Assembly: GCF_052115385.1 (NCBI RefSeq)
Contig: NZ_JBFRGP010000014.1
Location: 1 to 64,000 of the forward strand
Direction of reading: 5' to 3'
Source of the DNA: Dyella_D sp052115385
GTDB lineage: Bacteria > Pseudomonadota > Gammaproteobacteria > Xanthomonadales > Rhodanobacteraceae
Length of the DNA: 64,000 nucleotides
Shown here piece by piece: positions 43,371-51,656 of this stretch. The translations under genes were made by a program, and so were the position numbers. Position 1 is the stretch's first letter. Each line of letters opens with the position of its first letter. The notes under the pieces are model-generated. The model saw nothing but the letters and a program-made list of their open reading frames with translations, searched no databases and was not told the origin of the DNA.

Positions 43371-45392
43371 ATGTCTCCGCTCCGTCGCCGCGCCCTGAAA
43401 ACCGCGGCCGCCCTGCTGTTCGCCGCCATCTACGCAAGCCCCGCCCTGGCGGCCCCGCACCGGGTGATCCTGTTCGTATGGGACGGCATGCGCCCGGACG
43501 CGGTCAGCGACGAGGACACGCCCAACCTGCAGGCCCTGGCCAGGCGCGGCAGCTGGTTCGAGGACAACCACTCGACCTACCCCACCTTCACCATGGCGAA
43601 CGCTTCCACCTTCGCCACCGGCAGCTTCCCCGGCACCCTGGGCTTTTACGGCAACCGCTTCTGGGCGGCGCGCGAGACCGGCCTGAAGGCCACGCCGGTC
43701 GCGCGCACCACCACCGGCGAAGACGTGAACTTCCGCAACCCGGTCTACACCGAAGACGATCTGGTGCTGCGCGCGCTGGACAAGGCCAGCAAGGGCGACC
43801 TGCTGGAATTGCCCACGCTGTTTGCCGCCGCACAGAAGGCGGGGTTGAAGACGGCCGCCATCGGCAAGTCCGGCGCGGCCTTCCTGCAGAACTACCGCCT
43901 GCCCAACCAGGGTGACCCCGACAAGGTCGGCCTGCTGCTGGACGAGCGCGTCGCGCTGCCGCTGTCCTTCGCCAAGGAACTGCAGGCCGCCGGCTACCCG
44001 CTGCCCAAGACCGCGCCGAACATCTACGCCGAAGGCGAAGTGACGCTGAGCGAAGAGAACGCCGATCCCACCGAGCGCGCCAAGGCCGCCAAGCTCAAGG
44101 ACGGTGCCACCAGCGACGCCACCGCCGGCGGCGACACCCCGCCCACCGCGGCGAACGCGTGGATGATGAAGGTTTACCTGGACGAGGTGCTGCCCAAGCA
44201 CAAGCCGGACCTCAGCATGGTGTGGATGCGCAACCCCGACACCACCCAGCACATCTACGGCGTGGGTTCGCCGGAATTCCATCTCGCGCTGCAGGCGCAG
44301 GACGCGCTGCTGGGCCAGCTCGAAGCGAAGCTGCGCGAACTGGGCATGGCCGAGGACACCGACATCATCGTGGTCTCCGACCATGGCCACAGCAATATCG
44401 CCGGTGCGCGCGACCTGTTCCCGCTGCGCCAGATCAACGACGGCCGCGTGACGGGCATCGACAACGATTGGGGTTATTCGGTCTCCGGCGGCATCCGCAT
44501 GGCGCATGAGCTGAGCACGCGCGGCGGCATCCCCGCCTTCGACGGCCTGGGCTGCGTGTACTCGCCGGTGATGACCGGCATCCGCGCCGACGGCTCGCAA
44601 CTGCAGCCGACCCGCTACGACGACGACGGCCGCCTGTGCGGCAAGCCGATGGCCTACACCACGCCCAGCTACGTGGTGCCGGAAACCCTGCCCAAGGGCG
44701 CCCTGGTGCTCGCCCCCAACGGCGGCACCGAATATTTCTACCAGCCCGAGCACAACGCCGAGGTGGTGAAGCGCGCGGTGCGCTTCCTGCAGTCGCGCGA
44801 ATACGTGGCGGCCGTGTTCGTGGCCAAGCGCTACGGCGAGCTGCCGGGCACCTTGCCGGCGGAGAACGTGCATCTGGAAAACGCCGCGCGCGGCCCGGAC
44901 ATCATCGTCAGCTACGCCTGGGACGCCGACGCCGTGATCCAGGGCTTCCGCGGCACCGAGTACTCGACCGTCTTCCCCGAATCACCCAGCGAGCGCGGCG
45001 AGCACGGCAGCTTCAGCCCGATCGACGTGCACAACACCTTGCTGGCCGCCGGCCCGAGCTTCCGCGGCGGCTTCCGCGACGCGCTGCCCAGCGGCAACGT
45101 CGACGTGGCCCCGACCATCGCCGCCCTGCTCGGCCTGAAGCTGCCGCAGGCGCAGGGCCGCGTGCTGCAGGAGGCGCTCGGCGGCGCACTGGGCAAGGCG
45201 GCGGACAGCTATCGCGTAACGCCGATGCAACTGCGCCCCGCGCAGCCGTCGACCGGGCTGAGCATGCAGCGTGTCGATGGCAGCGCGCTGCCGGGTTCGA
45301 GCTACAGCTTCAGCCTGCAGTTGAAGCAGCTGGAGAGTGCGGATGGAAAGCGCTGGACGTATTTCGACTTCGCCAAGCCCGAGCGGCACTGA
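43371..45392 (+). CDS. Secreted NPP-like alkaline phosphatase superfamily protein, 673 aa
   Basis: The signal peptide is LKTAAALLFAAIYASPALAA. Superfamily residues are D38 in VILFVWDGMRPDAV, T74 in YPTFTMANASTFATG, DTTQHIYG, and VVSDHGHSNIAG. The Thr nucleophile context lacks the usual PSH/PNH after it (here ANA), so the substrate pocket differs from the NPP enzyme at 16820. It has a long middle section with an Ala/Asp-rich insert and a C-terminal beta segment. The ATG at 43371 starts the signal peptide. It is probably monocistronic, bounded by two REP doublets. Phosphodiesterase or phosphatase activity is inferred. Confidence 0.8.
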   Translation: MSPLRRRALKTAAALLFAAIYASPALAAPHRVILFVWDGMRPDAVSDEDTPNLQALARRGSWFEDNHSTYPTFTMANASTFATGSFPGTLGFYGNRFWAARETGLKATPVARTTTGEDVNFRNPVYTEDDLVLRALDKASKGDLLELPTLFAAAQKAGLKTAAIGKSGAAFLQNYRLPNQGDPDKVGLLLDERVALPLSFAKELQAAGYPLPKTAPNIYAEGEVTLSEENADPTERAKAAKLKDGATSDATAGGDTPPTAANAWMMKVYLDEVLPKHKPDLSMVWMRNPDTTQHIYGVGSPEFHLALQAQDALLGQLEAKLRELGMAEDTDIIVVSDHGHSNIAGARDLFPLRQINDGRVTGIDNDWGYSVSGGIRMAHELSTRGGIPAFDGLGCVYSPVMTGIRADGSQLQPTRYDDDGRLCGKPMAYTTPSYVVPETLPKGALVLAPNGGTEYFYQPEHNAEVVKRAVRFLQSREYVAAVFVAKRYGELPGTLPAENVHLENAARGPDIIVSYAWDADAVIQGFRGTEYSTVFPESPSERGEHGSFSPIDVHNTLLAAGPSFRGGFRDALPSGNVDVAPTIAALLGLKLPQAQGRVLQEALGGALGKAADSYRVTPMQLRPAQPSTGLSMQRVDGSALPGSSYSFSLQLKQLESADGKRWTYFDFAKPERH

Positions 45393-45399
45393 CGTGCCG

Positions 45400-45494
45400 C
45401 GTAGGTTGGGGTGAGCCGCAGGCGAACCCCAACATGACCACGTTCAAACGCATCGCACTGTTGGGGTTCGCCTGTGGCTCACCCCAACCTACGC
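45400..45494. repeat. REP doublet, copy 6
   Basis: GTAG-headed inverted pair between convergent genes. The left arm has triloop GCA, the right arm ACA, so the arms differ at one base. It starts 8 bp after the stop of the NPP-like gene. Confidence 0.85.
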
Positions 45495-45504
45495 CGGGCG
45501 TGGC

Positions 45505-47259
45505 TTATTCCTCGTAGACGTGCAGGTGATTGAACGTCCACGCGTGGTACGACTTCACCAGGTCCTGGTCGATGCAATCGGTGTACAGGCCCTTGCAGCG
45601 TTCGCGCAGCACGGTCGCCGCGGAGAAGTACGGATCCATCGGCACGCCTGCCGCCTGCAGCACCATGCTCGGCAGGTGGGCGATATCGAGCATCGGGTAG
45701 TTCGGCAAGCTGCGGCCGGGCACGTTGCTCTTGATCATGTAGTACGACAGATAGTCCTTATACGGCTGCAGCGCCGGCGGCCAGCTACGGTCCATCTGGC
45801 GGATCAGGCCGTTGAACGAGGGCTGGTGGTCGCCGAAGTGCATCAGCACGGTGGGCTCGGGGCGATCCAGGAAGGCCTTCTCCAGCCGCGTCATCGCAAG
45901 GTCGGAGTTGTGCAGGTTGGAAAGATAGGTGTTGAAGTTCAGCGAGGGCTTTTCCGCCAGGCCTTTGAGCAGCGGATGGTTGAACGGCGCCGGCAGCGTC
46001 GACAGCGGATCCATGTCGTGCGGCCCGTGCTGGGCCAGGGTCAGGATCATCACGAACACCGGCTGGCCGGGTTTCTTCACCTTGTCGTAGACGCGCTTGG
46101 CCGCGTCGAACATCTGCGCGTCGGTTTCCTCCCACTCGTCGAGCCCCAGGTCCTTGGCGTCGTAGAAGCGGTCGAAACCGTAGGCGGTATAGGCGTTGCG
46201 GCCGTTGAGAAAGGCGCCGTTGGTCGGGTAGATCGCCACGGTGAGATAGCCCAGCCGCTGCAGCTGCTGCGGCAGCGAATCGCGCACGTGCGGCGCCAGC
46301 ACGTAGGGCGCGTACATGCCGCCGGGGCCGAAGATGTCCTGCGGCATGCCGGTGAGCACGGCGAACTCGCTGACCCAGGTGCCGCCGCCGAAGGTGTGCA
46401 CGCGCAGCGGGCCGTGGGCGAGCGTGAACTTGTCCGGCTTGAACATCTGCACGTGGCACTGCGGCACGTTGCAGACGGCGAAGTTGGACGGATCGAAGGT
46501 GCTTTCTTCCAGCACCTGCACGATGTCCGGATACGGCTCCTGCGCCTTGCCGTGGCCGCCGTGCGCGGTAGCGCTCCACTCCTGCTCGGCCAGGGTGTCG
46601 TCGGTCATCGGCGGCAGCGAGACGTTGGAGTCCTGCAGGTTGACGAAGAAGTTGGTGAGCTGCGCATCGTCGGACAGCTTCTGCCACGCGTTACGCGCAT
46701 GCACCTGGGCGAACGGCCCGTTCGGCAGCAGGCACACCCAGAACGCCAGTGCGCACGCGGCCGCACCGCCCACGCGCACGGCAAGCGCCTTGGGCCGCGA
46801 CAGGCCATTCAACATGCGCCGGTCGCCGCGCCATACCAGCCACAAGCCCAGCGGCACCAGCACCACCACGCCCAGCGCCAGCTCCCACAGGTGCGGGTAG
46901 TGGGCCAGCGTTTCGACCAGGCTGGAACGCAGGTAATAGACGAAGTCCGACGGCATCAGCGGCGCGTCGAGATACTGCTGCTTGAGTTCCGAAATGAAAT
47001 CCAGCCCGAGGAACAGCGCGCCGCTGACCACCAGGGCCATCGCCACGCGCGCGAACGCGAACAGCAGCACGCCGCAGGTGCACAGCATCAGCGCGAAGAT
47101 AAAGCTCTGCTGCTGCAGCACGGGCTCCTGGCCGGCGGTGGCGCGCACGCAGCCGGCGAAGAACAGCGTCGCGCACAGCCACGCCACGCTGTTCCGCGTA
47201 AAGCGAAACGACCATCTCTGCATGTTGCGCTTGGCCCCCTGTTCCGGCCGGTCTGTCAT
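45505..47259 (-). CDS. LTA-synthase-like sulfatase-fold membrane protein
   Basis: This is a 584-residue protein. The N-terminal 190 residues contain about five transmembrane helices, for example LWELALGVVVLVPLGLWLVW. The C-terminal domain has the sulfatase/phosphoglycerol-transferase fold: IVQVLEESTFDPSN for the nucleophile region, VSEFAVLTGMPQ, and VLMHFGDHQPSFNG. Relatives include LtaS and OpgB, which move phosphoglycerol from phosphatidylglycerol to a periplasmic acceptor. Here it may modify periplasmic glucan or another glycolipid. The start is ATG 47259 or ATG 47223. No partner genes are adjacent. Confidence 0.82.
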   Translation of the reverse strand: MTDRPEQGAKRNMQRWSFRFTRNSVAWLCATLFFAGCVRATAGQEPVLQQQSFIFALMLCTCGVLLFAFARVAMALVVSGALFLGLDFISELKQQYLDAPLMPSDFVYYLRSSLVETLAHYPHLWELALGVVVLVPLGLWLVWRGDRRMLNGLSRPKALAVRVGGAAACALAFWVCLLPNGPFAQVHARNAWQKLSDDAQLTNFFVNLQDSNVSLPPMTDDTLAEQEWSATAHGGHGKAQEPYPDIVQVLEESTFDPSNFAVCNVPQCHVQMFKPDKFTLAHGPLRVHTFGGGTWVSEFAVLTGMPQDIFGPGGMYAPYVLAPHVRDSLPQQLQRLGYLTVAIYPTNGAFLNGRNAYTAYGFDRFYDAKDLGLDEWEETDAQMFDAAKRVYDKVKKPGQPVFVMILTLAQHGPHDMDPLSTLPAPFNHPLLKGLAEKPSLNFNTYLSNLHNSDLAMTRLEKAFLDRPEPTVLMHFGDHQPSFNGLIRQMDRSWPPALQPYKDYLSYYMIKSNVPGRSLPNYPMLDIAHLPSMVLQAAGVPMDPYFSAATVLRERCKGLYTDCIDQDLVKSYHAWTFNHLHVYEE

Positions 47260-47435
47260 CAGGGCGCCATCTTACGTTCTCATTTCCTTCACAGACAGAA
47301 CCAGAGGTAACGGGAAGTCCGCGCCGCGCAAGGGTTCAGCCGCCGTTGCCCGGTTTCGGGCGCCGCGCCGAGGCGTTCCCCGCCATGCCGATCTGCTAGC
47401 TTGCGCGGCTTGCTTTCGTCTGAAGGGAATCCATC

Positions 47436-49421
47436 ATGCCGCTCCGCCGCCTACCCCTGGCCCTGCTCACCGCAGCCCTGCTCGCCGGCTGCGCCTCCCA
47501 AGGCGCCCGCACCGACCGCGTGGCGGACGGCAGCCACGCTCAGGTGGCGATCCTGGAGACCACCGACATCCACTCCAACGTGCTGAGCTACGACTATTAC
47601 AAGCTCAAGCCGGACGCGACGGTGGGTTACGAGCGCACCGCCACCCTGATCCGCCAGGCCCGCCAGCAGTATCCGAACAGCTTCCTGTTCGACAGCGGCG
47701 ACACCATCCAGGGCAGCGTGCTGGCCGATTACCAGGCCCAGGCGAAGCCGCTCGGCTGCAACGAGGAGCTGTCGATCTACGCCGCCATGGACGCTATCGG
47801 CTACGACGGCGGCACCGCCGGCAACCACGAGTTCAACTACGGCCTGCCGTTCCTGTCGCAGGTCACCGGCACGCCGATGAACGTCGACGGCGGCCGCAGC
47901 GATCGCTGCGCCGGCCCGCATTTCCCGCTGGTGCTGGCCAATGTGTTCAGCACGCGCGACGGCGCGCCGATCTTCAAGCCGTGGACGGTGGTGGAGAAGT
48001 CCATCCAGGTCGTCACGCCCCAGGGGCGCACGCGCAGCGTGCCGCTGCGCGTGGGCATCATCGGCTTCACCCCGCCGCCGATCCTGGAGTGGGACAAGCA
48101 GAACCTCGAAGGCAAGGTCACCGTGACCGGCGTGGTGGAGGCGGCGAAGAAATACCTGCCGGAGCTGCAGGCCCAGCATCCGGACCTGATCGTGGCGGTG
48201 CTGCACGGCGGCCTCAACACGGCCACCTATACCTCCGACATGGAGAATGGCGGCTGGCACCTCGCCGCCGTGCCCGGCATCGACGTGCTGCTGCTGGGCC
48301 ACTCGCATACCGAATTCCCCGGCCCGCACTACAAGGACATGCAGGACGTCGATGCCGAGCGCGGCTTCGTGCGCGGCGTGCCGGCGGTGATGGGCGGCTT
48401 CTTCGGCAAGGACCTGGGCGTGGTCGAACTGGCGCTGGCACGCCGCGACGGGCACTGGACGATCGACAAGGAGCACACCCACAGCGAAGTCCGCCCGATC
48501 TGCCCGAAGAAGAACGAATGCGTGGCGGCCGATCCGGCGATCGCGCCGCTGGTGGCCAAGGCGCACGAGGCCGCGATGGCCCACGTCAGCACGCCGATCG
48601 GCGAGACGCGGATGCGCCTGAGCAGCTATTTCTCGGACGTCGGCAATATGACGGCGCTGTCCGTGGTCAACGCCGCGGAACGCGACTACGTGCAGACCGA
48701 GCTGCCCAAGACCCATCCGGAACTGGCCAAGGTGCCGGTGGTGGCCTCGGCCGCCGCGTTCCGCACCGGCTTCGGCGGCCCGGACGACTACACCGACGTG
48801 CCGGCCGGCCCCTTGAGCCTGCGCAGCGCAGCCGACCTGTACTTCTATCCGAACACCCTGACCGCGGTGAAAACCGACGGCGCGGGGCTGAAGGCGTGGC
48901 TGGAGAAATCGGCCGAGCGCTTCCGCCAGATCGACCCAGGCGCCAGCGCCGAACAGCCGCTGCTCAACGACCGCATGCCCGGCTACAACTTCGACCAGCT
49001 GCAGGGCGACATCCGCTATGTGATCGACGTGACCAAGCCGGCCGGCAAACGCATCGTCGACCTGCGCTGGAAGGGCAAGAAGGTGCAGCCGCAGCAGCCC
49101 TTCATCGTGGTGACCAACAACTACCGCGCCAGCGGCGGCGGCAATTTCCCGGGGCTGGACGGCAAGAACATCGTGCTGTCCGCGCCGGATGGCACGCGCG
49201 AGATCCTGGCCAGGTGGCTGGAGCGCCAGCGCACGCTGGACGCGAAGGACCTGCCGAAGGCGTCGTGGCGCTTCGCACCGGTGAAGACGCGCGGGGCGGT
49301 GGTGTTCAAGGGCGCCGCGGGCAAGGAAGCGGAGGCGCGCGAGGCGGGAGTGAAGAACCTGCGGCAGGTGAAGGACAACGGGGACGGGACGGCGGTGTAC
49401 GCGATCGACCTGTCGAAGTGA
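47436..49421 (+). CDS. cpdB: Bifunctional 2',3'-cyclic-nucleotide 2'-phosphodiesterase/3'-nucleotidase, lipoprotein
   Basis: It degrades 2',3'-cyclic nucleotides and 3'-nucleotides to nucleosides in the periplasm. This is a 661-residue protein with lipobox LLAGC (Cys 19), metallophosphatase motifs ETTDIHSNV (D44, H46), FDSGDTIQG, AGNHEFNYG, VLHGG and LGHSHTEFPGP. The 5'-nucleotidase C-terminal domain follows (YFSDVGNMTALSVVNA, VVTNNYRASGGGNFP). Unlike E. coli CpdB it is lipid-anchored. It is divergent from the LTA-synthase-like gene. Confidence 0.93.
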   Translation: MPLRRLPLALLTAALLAGCASQGARTDRVADGSHAQVAILETTDIHSNVLSYDYYKLKPDATVGYERTATLIRQARQQYPNSFLFDSGDTIQGSVLADYQAQAKPLGCNEELSIYAAMDAIGYDGGTAGNHEFNYGLPFLSQVTGTPMNVDGGRSDRCAGPHFPLVLANVFSTRDGAPIFKPWTVVEKSIQVVTPQGRTRSVPLRVGIIGFTPPPILEWDKQNLEGKVTVTGVVEAAKKYLPELQAQHPDLIVAVLHGGLNTATYTSDMENGGWHLAAVPGIDVLLLGHSHTEFPGPHYKDMQDVDAERGFVRGVPAVMGGFFGKDLGVVELALARRDGHWTIDKEHTHSEVRPICPKKNECVAADPAIAPLVAKAHEAAMAHVSTPIGETRMRLSSYFSDVGNMTALSVVNAAERDYVQTELPKTHPELAKVPVVASAAAFRTGFGGPDDYTDVPAGPLSLRSAADLYFYPNTLTAVKTDGAGLKAWLEKSAERFRQIDPGASAEQPLLNDRMPGYNFDQLQGDIRYVIDVTKPAGKRIVDLRWKGKKVQPQQPFIVVTNNYRASGGGNFPGLDGKNIVLSAPDGTREILARWLERQRTLDAKDLPKASWRFAPVKTRGAVVFKGAAGKEAEAREAGVKNLRQVKDNGDGTAVYAIDLSK

Positions 49422-49429
49422 CGCCCTTG

Positions 49430-49584
49430 CTCCCTCACCCCGCCGGGGAGAGGGCGGGGTGAGGGGGACCTACGGAGCGGTGAAGCAGCAGCGCAGAAGC
49501 AGGCGTCGCTGCGTCGATAGCTCGTGGCGAGCACCCGCCCCTCATCCGGCTGCCGCCACCTTCTCCCCGGCGGGGAGAAGGGTT
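49430..49584 (+). repeat. CCCTCTCCC-type intergenic repeat, copy E (diverged)
   Basis: Ends are CTCACCCCGCCGGGGAGAGG at the left and CCTTCTCCCCGGCGGGGAGAAG at the right, with CCCTCATCCGGCTGCCGCC conserved. The middle (49470-49530) has diverged. It lies between the convergent cpdB and DUF2501 genes. Confidence 0.7.
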
Positions 49585-49597
49585 CCACCAGGCAGCC

Positions 49598-50125
49598 TTA
49601 CATCCCCAAGAACGACTTCCCCTGCTTCAACACCGTGTCGCACACCTTGGTGGTGATCTGCGACTTCAGATCGCTCGAACCACCACCGACGCTCGACAGG
49701 TCCAGGCTCTTCCCGTTGCCGCCCTGCAGAATGCCCTTGGCGCCGCTGAGGTAACTCGGATCGCGGCTGGCATCGCCACCCGTGGGCTGGCTCGAATTCT
49801 TCTTTTTCTTGCCCATCAGCCCACCGAGCACGTCGCCGCCCGAGGCCGCCTCGCCGCTGGACGACGCGCCGCCGCCGGCACCGAGCTTGCCCATCAGCTG
49901 GTCCTTGATGCCCGAGGCGCCGGAATCGCCGCCGAGGTAGTTGTTCTTCACGCAGTACTGCAGCAGGCCGGCAACGTTGCCCATGCTGCCGGAGCTCATC
50001 GAGCCGCCGCCCCCGCCGAGCAGGCCGCCAAGCTTGCCGAGGTCCTGCGCGCTGCCCGAACCGCAGGCCAGGCCGAGGCAGAGGGCCAGGCTGGTGGCGG
50101 CGATACTGCGGATGCGCTTGTTCAT
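49598..50125 (-). CDS. DUF2501 family (YjjA-like) exported protein
   Basis: This is a 175-residue protein with a signal peptide (SIAATSLALCLGLACGSGSA). Gly/Ser-rich segments surround the family motif GNVAGLLQYCVKNNYL, and a second Cys occurs near the C-terminus (TTKVCDTVLKQGKSFLGM). This matches the YjjA/DUF2501 pattern. A basic linker KKKKNSS lies in the middle. The ATG at 50125 starts the signal peptide; the longer frame upstream overlaps the thr leader region. Function unknown. Confidence 0.8.
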   Translation of the reverse strand: MNKRIRSIAATSLALCLGLACGSGSAQDLGKLGGLLGGGGGSMSSGSMGNVAGLLQYCVKNNYLGGDSGASGIKDQLMGKLGAGGGASSSGEAASGGDVLGGLMGKKKKNSSQPTGGDASRDPSYLSGAKGILQGGNGKSLDLSSVGGGSSDLKSQITTKVCDTVLKQGKSFLGM

Positions 50126-50223
50126 GGAGGTCGCTCCTTGTTGTTGAGACCGCGGGGATTCAACACCTCGCCTCGTTACGTGGGTGTCACCGGGGCGCGC
50201 CCCTAAAGTTTCAGTTGCACCTG

Positions 50224-50253
50224 TTGACTGCAGTGCAGCATGGCCCGTATGGT
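50224..50253 (+). promoter_or_regulatory. Promoter of the thr operon leader
   Basis: The elements are TTGACT (50224-50229), 18 bp, TATGGT (50248-50253). The leader ATG at 50261 is 37 bp from the first base of the -35. That places the expected start of transcription at the ATG, the same geometry as for the ilv-leu leader. Confidence 0.6.
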
Positions 50254-50260
50254 CGGTCGC

Positions 50261-50410
50261 ATGTCGCCACTTGCTTCCTCCATCCGCATGCTTTCCAACC
50301 CGGCCCACGCCGGGCGCATGCCGTTGGCCGGCGCCATCGCTTCCTCCGCCACGACCATTACCACCGGTACCGGTACCACCGGCCACGGGTGGGTGTCCGC
50401 GCGCGAGTAG
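50261..50410 (+). CDS. thrL: thr operon leader peptide
   Basis: This is a 49-codon frame whose middle is SATTITTGTGTTGHG: seven Thr and one Ile in residues 31-40, as in known thr leaders. No Shine-Dalgarno precedes any of the in-frame ATGs (50261, 50288, 50318). ATG 50261 is chosen because the promoter predicts a transcript starting there. It ends 97 bp before the homoserine dehydrogenase gene. It should act as a sensor of Thr/Ile-tRNA charging. Confidence 0.75.
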   Translation: MSPLASSIRMLSNPAHAGRMPLAGAIASSATTITTGTGTTGHGWVSARE

Positions 50411-50425
50411 CTTCATCACACGCAA

Positions 50426-50453
50426 CGGCCCCGCCCTCAAGAGAGGCGGGCCG
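50426..50453 (+). promoter_or_regulatory. GC-rich hairpin between thr leader and hom
   Basis: The stem is CGGCCC(C)GCC with GGCGGGCCG, loop CTCAAGAGA, with one bulged C. It lies 15 bp after the leader stop, where an attenuator terminator is expected, but there is no T run behind it. It may be a pause or a translational control structure. Confidence 0.5.
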
Positions 50454-50507
50454 GGCTACTCCGAACCGCCAAGCGAGAGACGGGGCTCCCAACCCAAGGA
50501 GACCACC

Positions 50508-51656
50508 GTGAACGCCCTCGCCCCCCAATTGGAACATCCCAAACACGCCGTGCTTGCCAGGGCGCTGCCGACGACCACTCCACGCCGCCGCATGCTGGCC
50601 GTGGGTCTGATCGGCCCCGGTCGTGTCGGCAGCGCCCTGCTCACCCAACTGCGTGCGGCGCAGACTCGTTTGTCCGAAGCCGGCCTGGAACTGAAGCTGT
50701 GCGGCGTGGCCGCCAGCAAGCGCATGTGGCTGGACAGCGACGACCCCGACCTCAACCGCCGCTGCGACCGCGCCCAGACCTGGCGCCCTGCCGACCTGCG
50801 CCAGTTCGCGCGCCACGTGCTGGGCGACGACGGCCGCCACGCCATGCTGATCGACTGCAGCGCCAACGACGAGGTGGCCGCGCACTACGCCGGCTGGCTG
50901 GCCGACGGCGTGCACGTGGTCACCCCGAACAAGCTCGCCGGCAGCGGCCCGCTGGAGCGCTGGCAGTCGATTCGCGCGGCCAGCCATGCAGGCGCGCGCT
51001 TCCGCTACGAAGCCACCGTCTGCGCCGGCCTGCCGGTGGTGCAGACGCTGCGCGACCTGCTCGATACCGGCGACGAGCTGCTCGCCGTCGACGGCATGTT
51101 CTCCGGCACGCTGGCGTGGCTGTGCAACCGCCACGACGGCGGCCGCCCGTTCTCCGCGCTGGTGCGCGAGGCGCACGCGCTGGGCTATACCGAGCCCGAT
51201 CCGCGCGACGACCTGTCCGGCCTGGATGTGGCGCGCAAGCTGGTGATCCTCGCCCGCGAAGCCGGCTGGGCGCTGTCGCTGGACGACGTGAACGTACAGA
51301 GCCTGGTGCCGGCCGAACTGGCCGCGCTGGACGCCGACGCCTTCATGGCCCGCCTGCACGAGCTGGACGCGCCGATGGCCGCGCAACTGGCCATCGCCCG
51401 CGCCGAAGGCGGCGTGCTGCGCCATGTGGCCAGCCTGGACCGCGACGGCCGCGCCAGCGTGAAGCTGGCCGTGCTGCCCGCCGCCCACCCTTTTGCGCAC
51501 ACGCGCCTGACCGACAACGTGGTGCAATTCACCACGCGCCGATACCACGATAATCCGCTGCTGGTGCAGGGACCGGGCGCCGGGCCGGAAGTGACGGCCG
51601 CGGGCGTGTTCGGCGACCTGCTGCGCATCGCCGAGTCGCTGGAGGCGCGCGCATGA
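50508..51656 (+). CDS. hom: Homoserine dehydrogenase (ThrA C-terminal domain type, without aspartokinase)
   Basis: It reduces aspartate semialdehyde to homoserine. This is a 382-residue protein with the NAD(P) motif GLIGPGRVGSALL at about 33-45, VTPNKLAGSG, YEATVCAGLPVV, DGMFSGTLAWL and YTEPDPRDDLSGLDVARKL. These motifs match the dehydrogenase half of ThrA/MetL, but no aspartokinase domain precedes it and no ACT domain follows. The GTG start at 50508 has AAGGAG six nt upstream. It overlaps thrB by 4 bases (ATGA). Confidence 0.93.
   Translation: MNALAPQLEHPKHAVLARALPTTTPRRRMLAVGLIGPGRVGSALLTQLRAAQTRLSEAGLELKLCGVAASKRMWLDSDDPDLNRRCDRAQTWRPADLRQFARHVLGDDGRHAMLIDCSANDEVAAHYAGWLADGVHVVTPNKLAGSGPLERWQSIRAASHAGARFRYEATVCAGLPVVQTLRDLLDTGDELLAVDGMFSGTLAWLCNRHDGGRPFSALVREAHALGYTEPDPRDDLSGLDVARKLVILAREAGWALSLDDVNVQSLVPAELAALDADAFMARLHELDAPMAAQLAIARAEGGVLRHVASLDRDGRASVKLAVLPAAHPFAHTRLTDNVVQFTTRRYHDNPLLVQGPGAGPEVTAAGVFGDLLRIAESLEARA

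Noticed and set aside
10070..45494. The six GTTGGGGT elements as a CRISPR array or transposon ends
   Set aside because: Copies are kilobases apart, each is an inverted pair, and none flanks a transposase. They fit REP doublets instead.
47250..47270. CTGTCAT near the LTA-synthase-like start as half of a PhoB box
   Set aside because: It includes the start codon of the minus-strand gene, and no second half lies at the right spacing.
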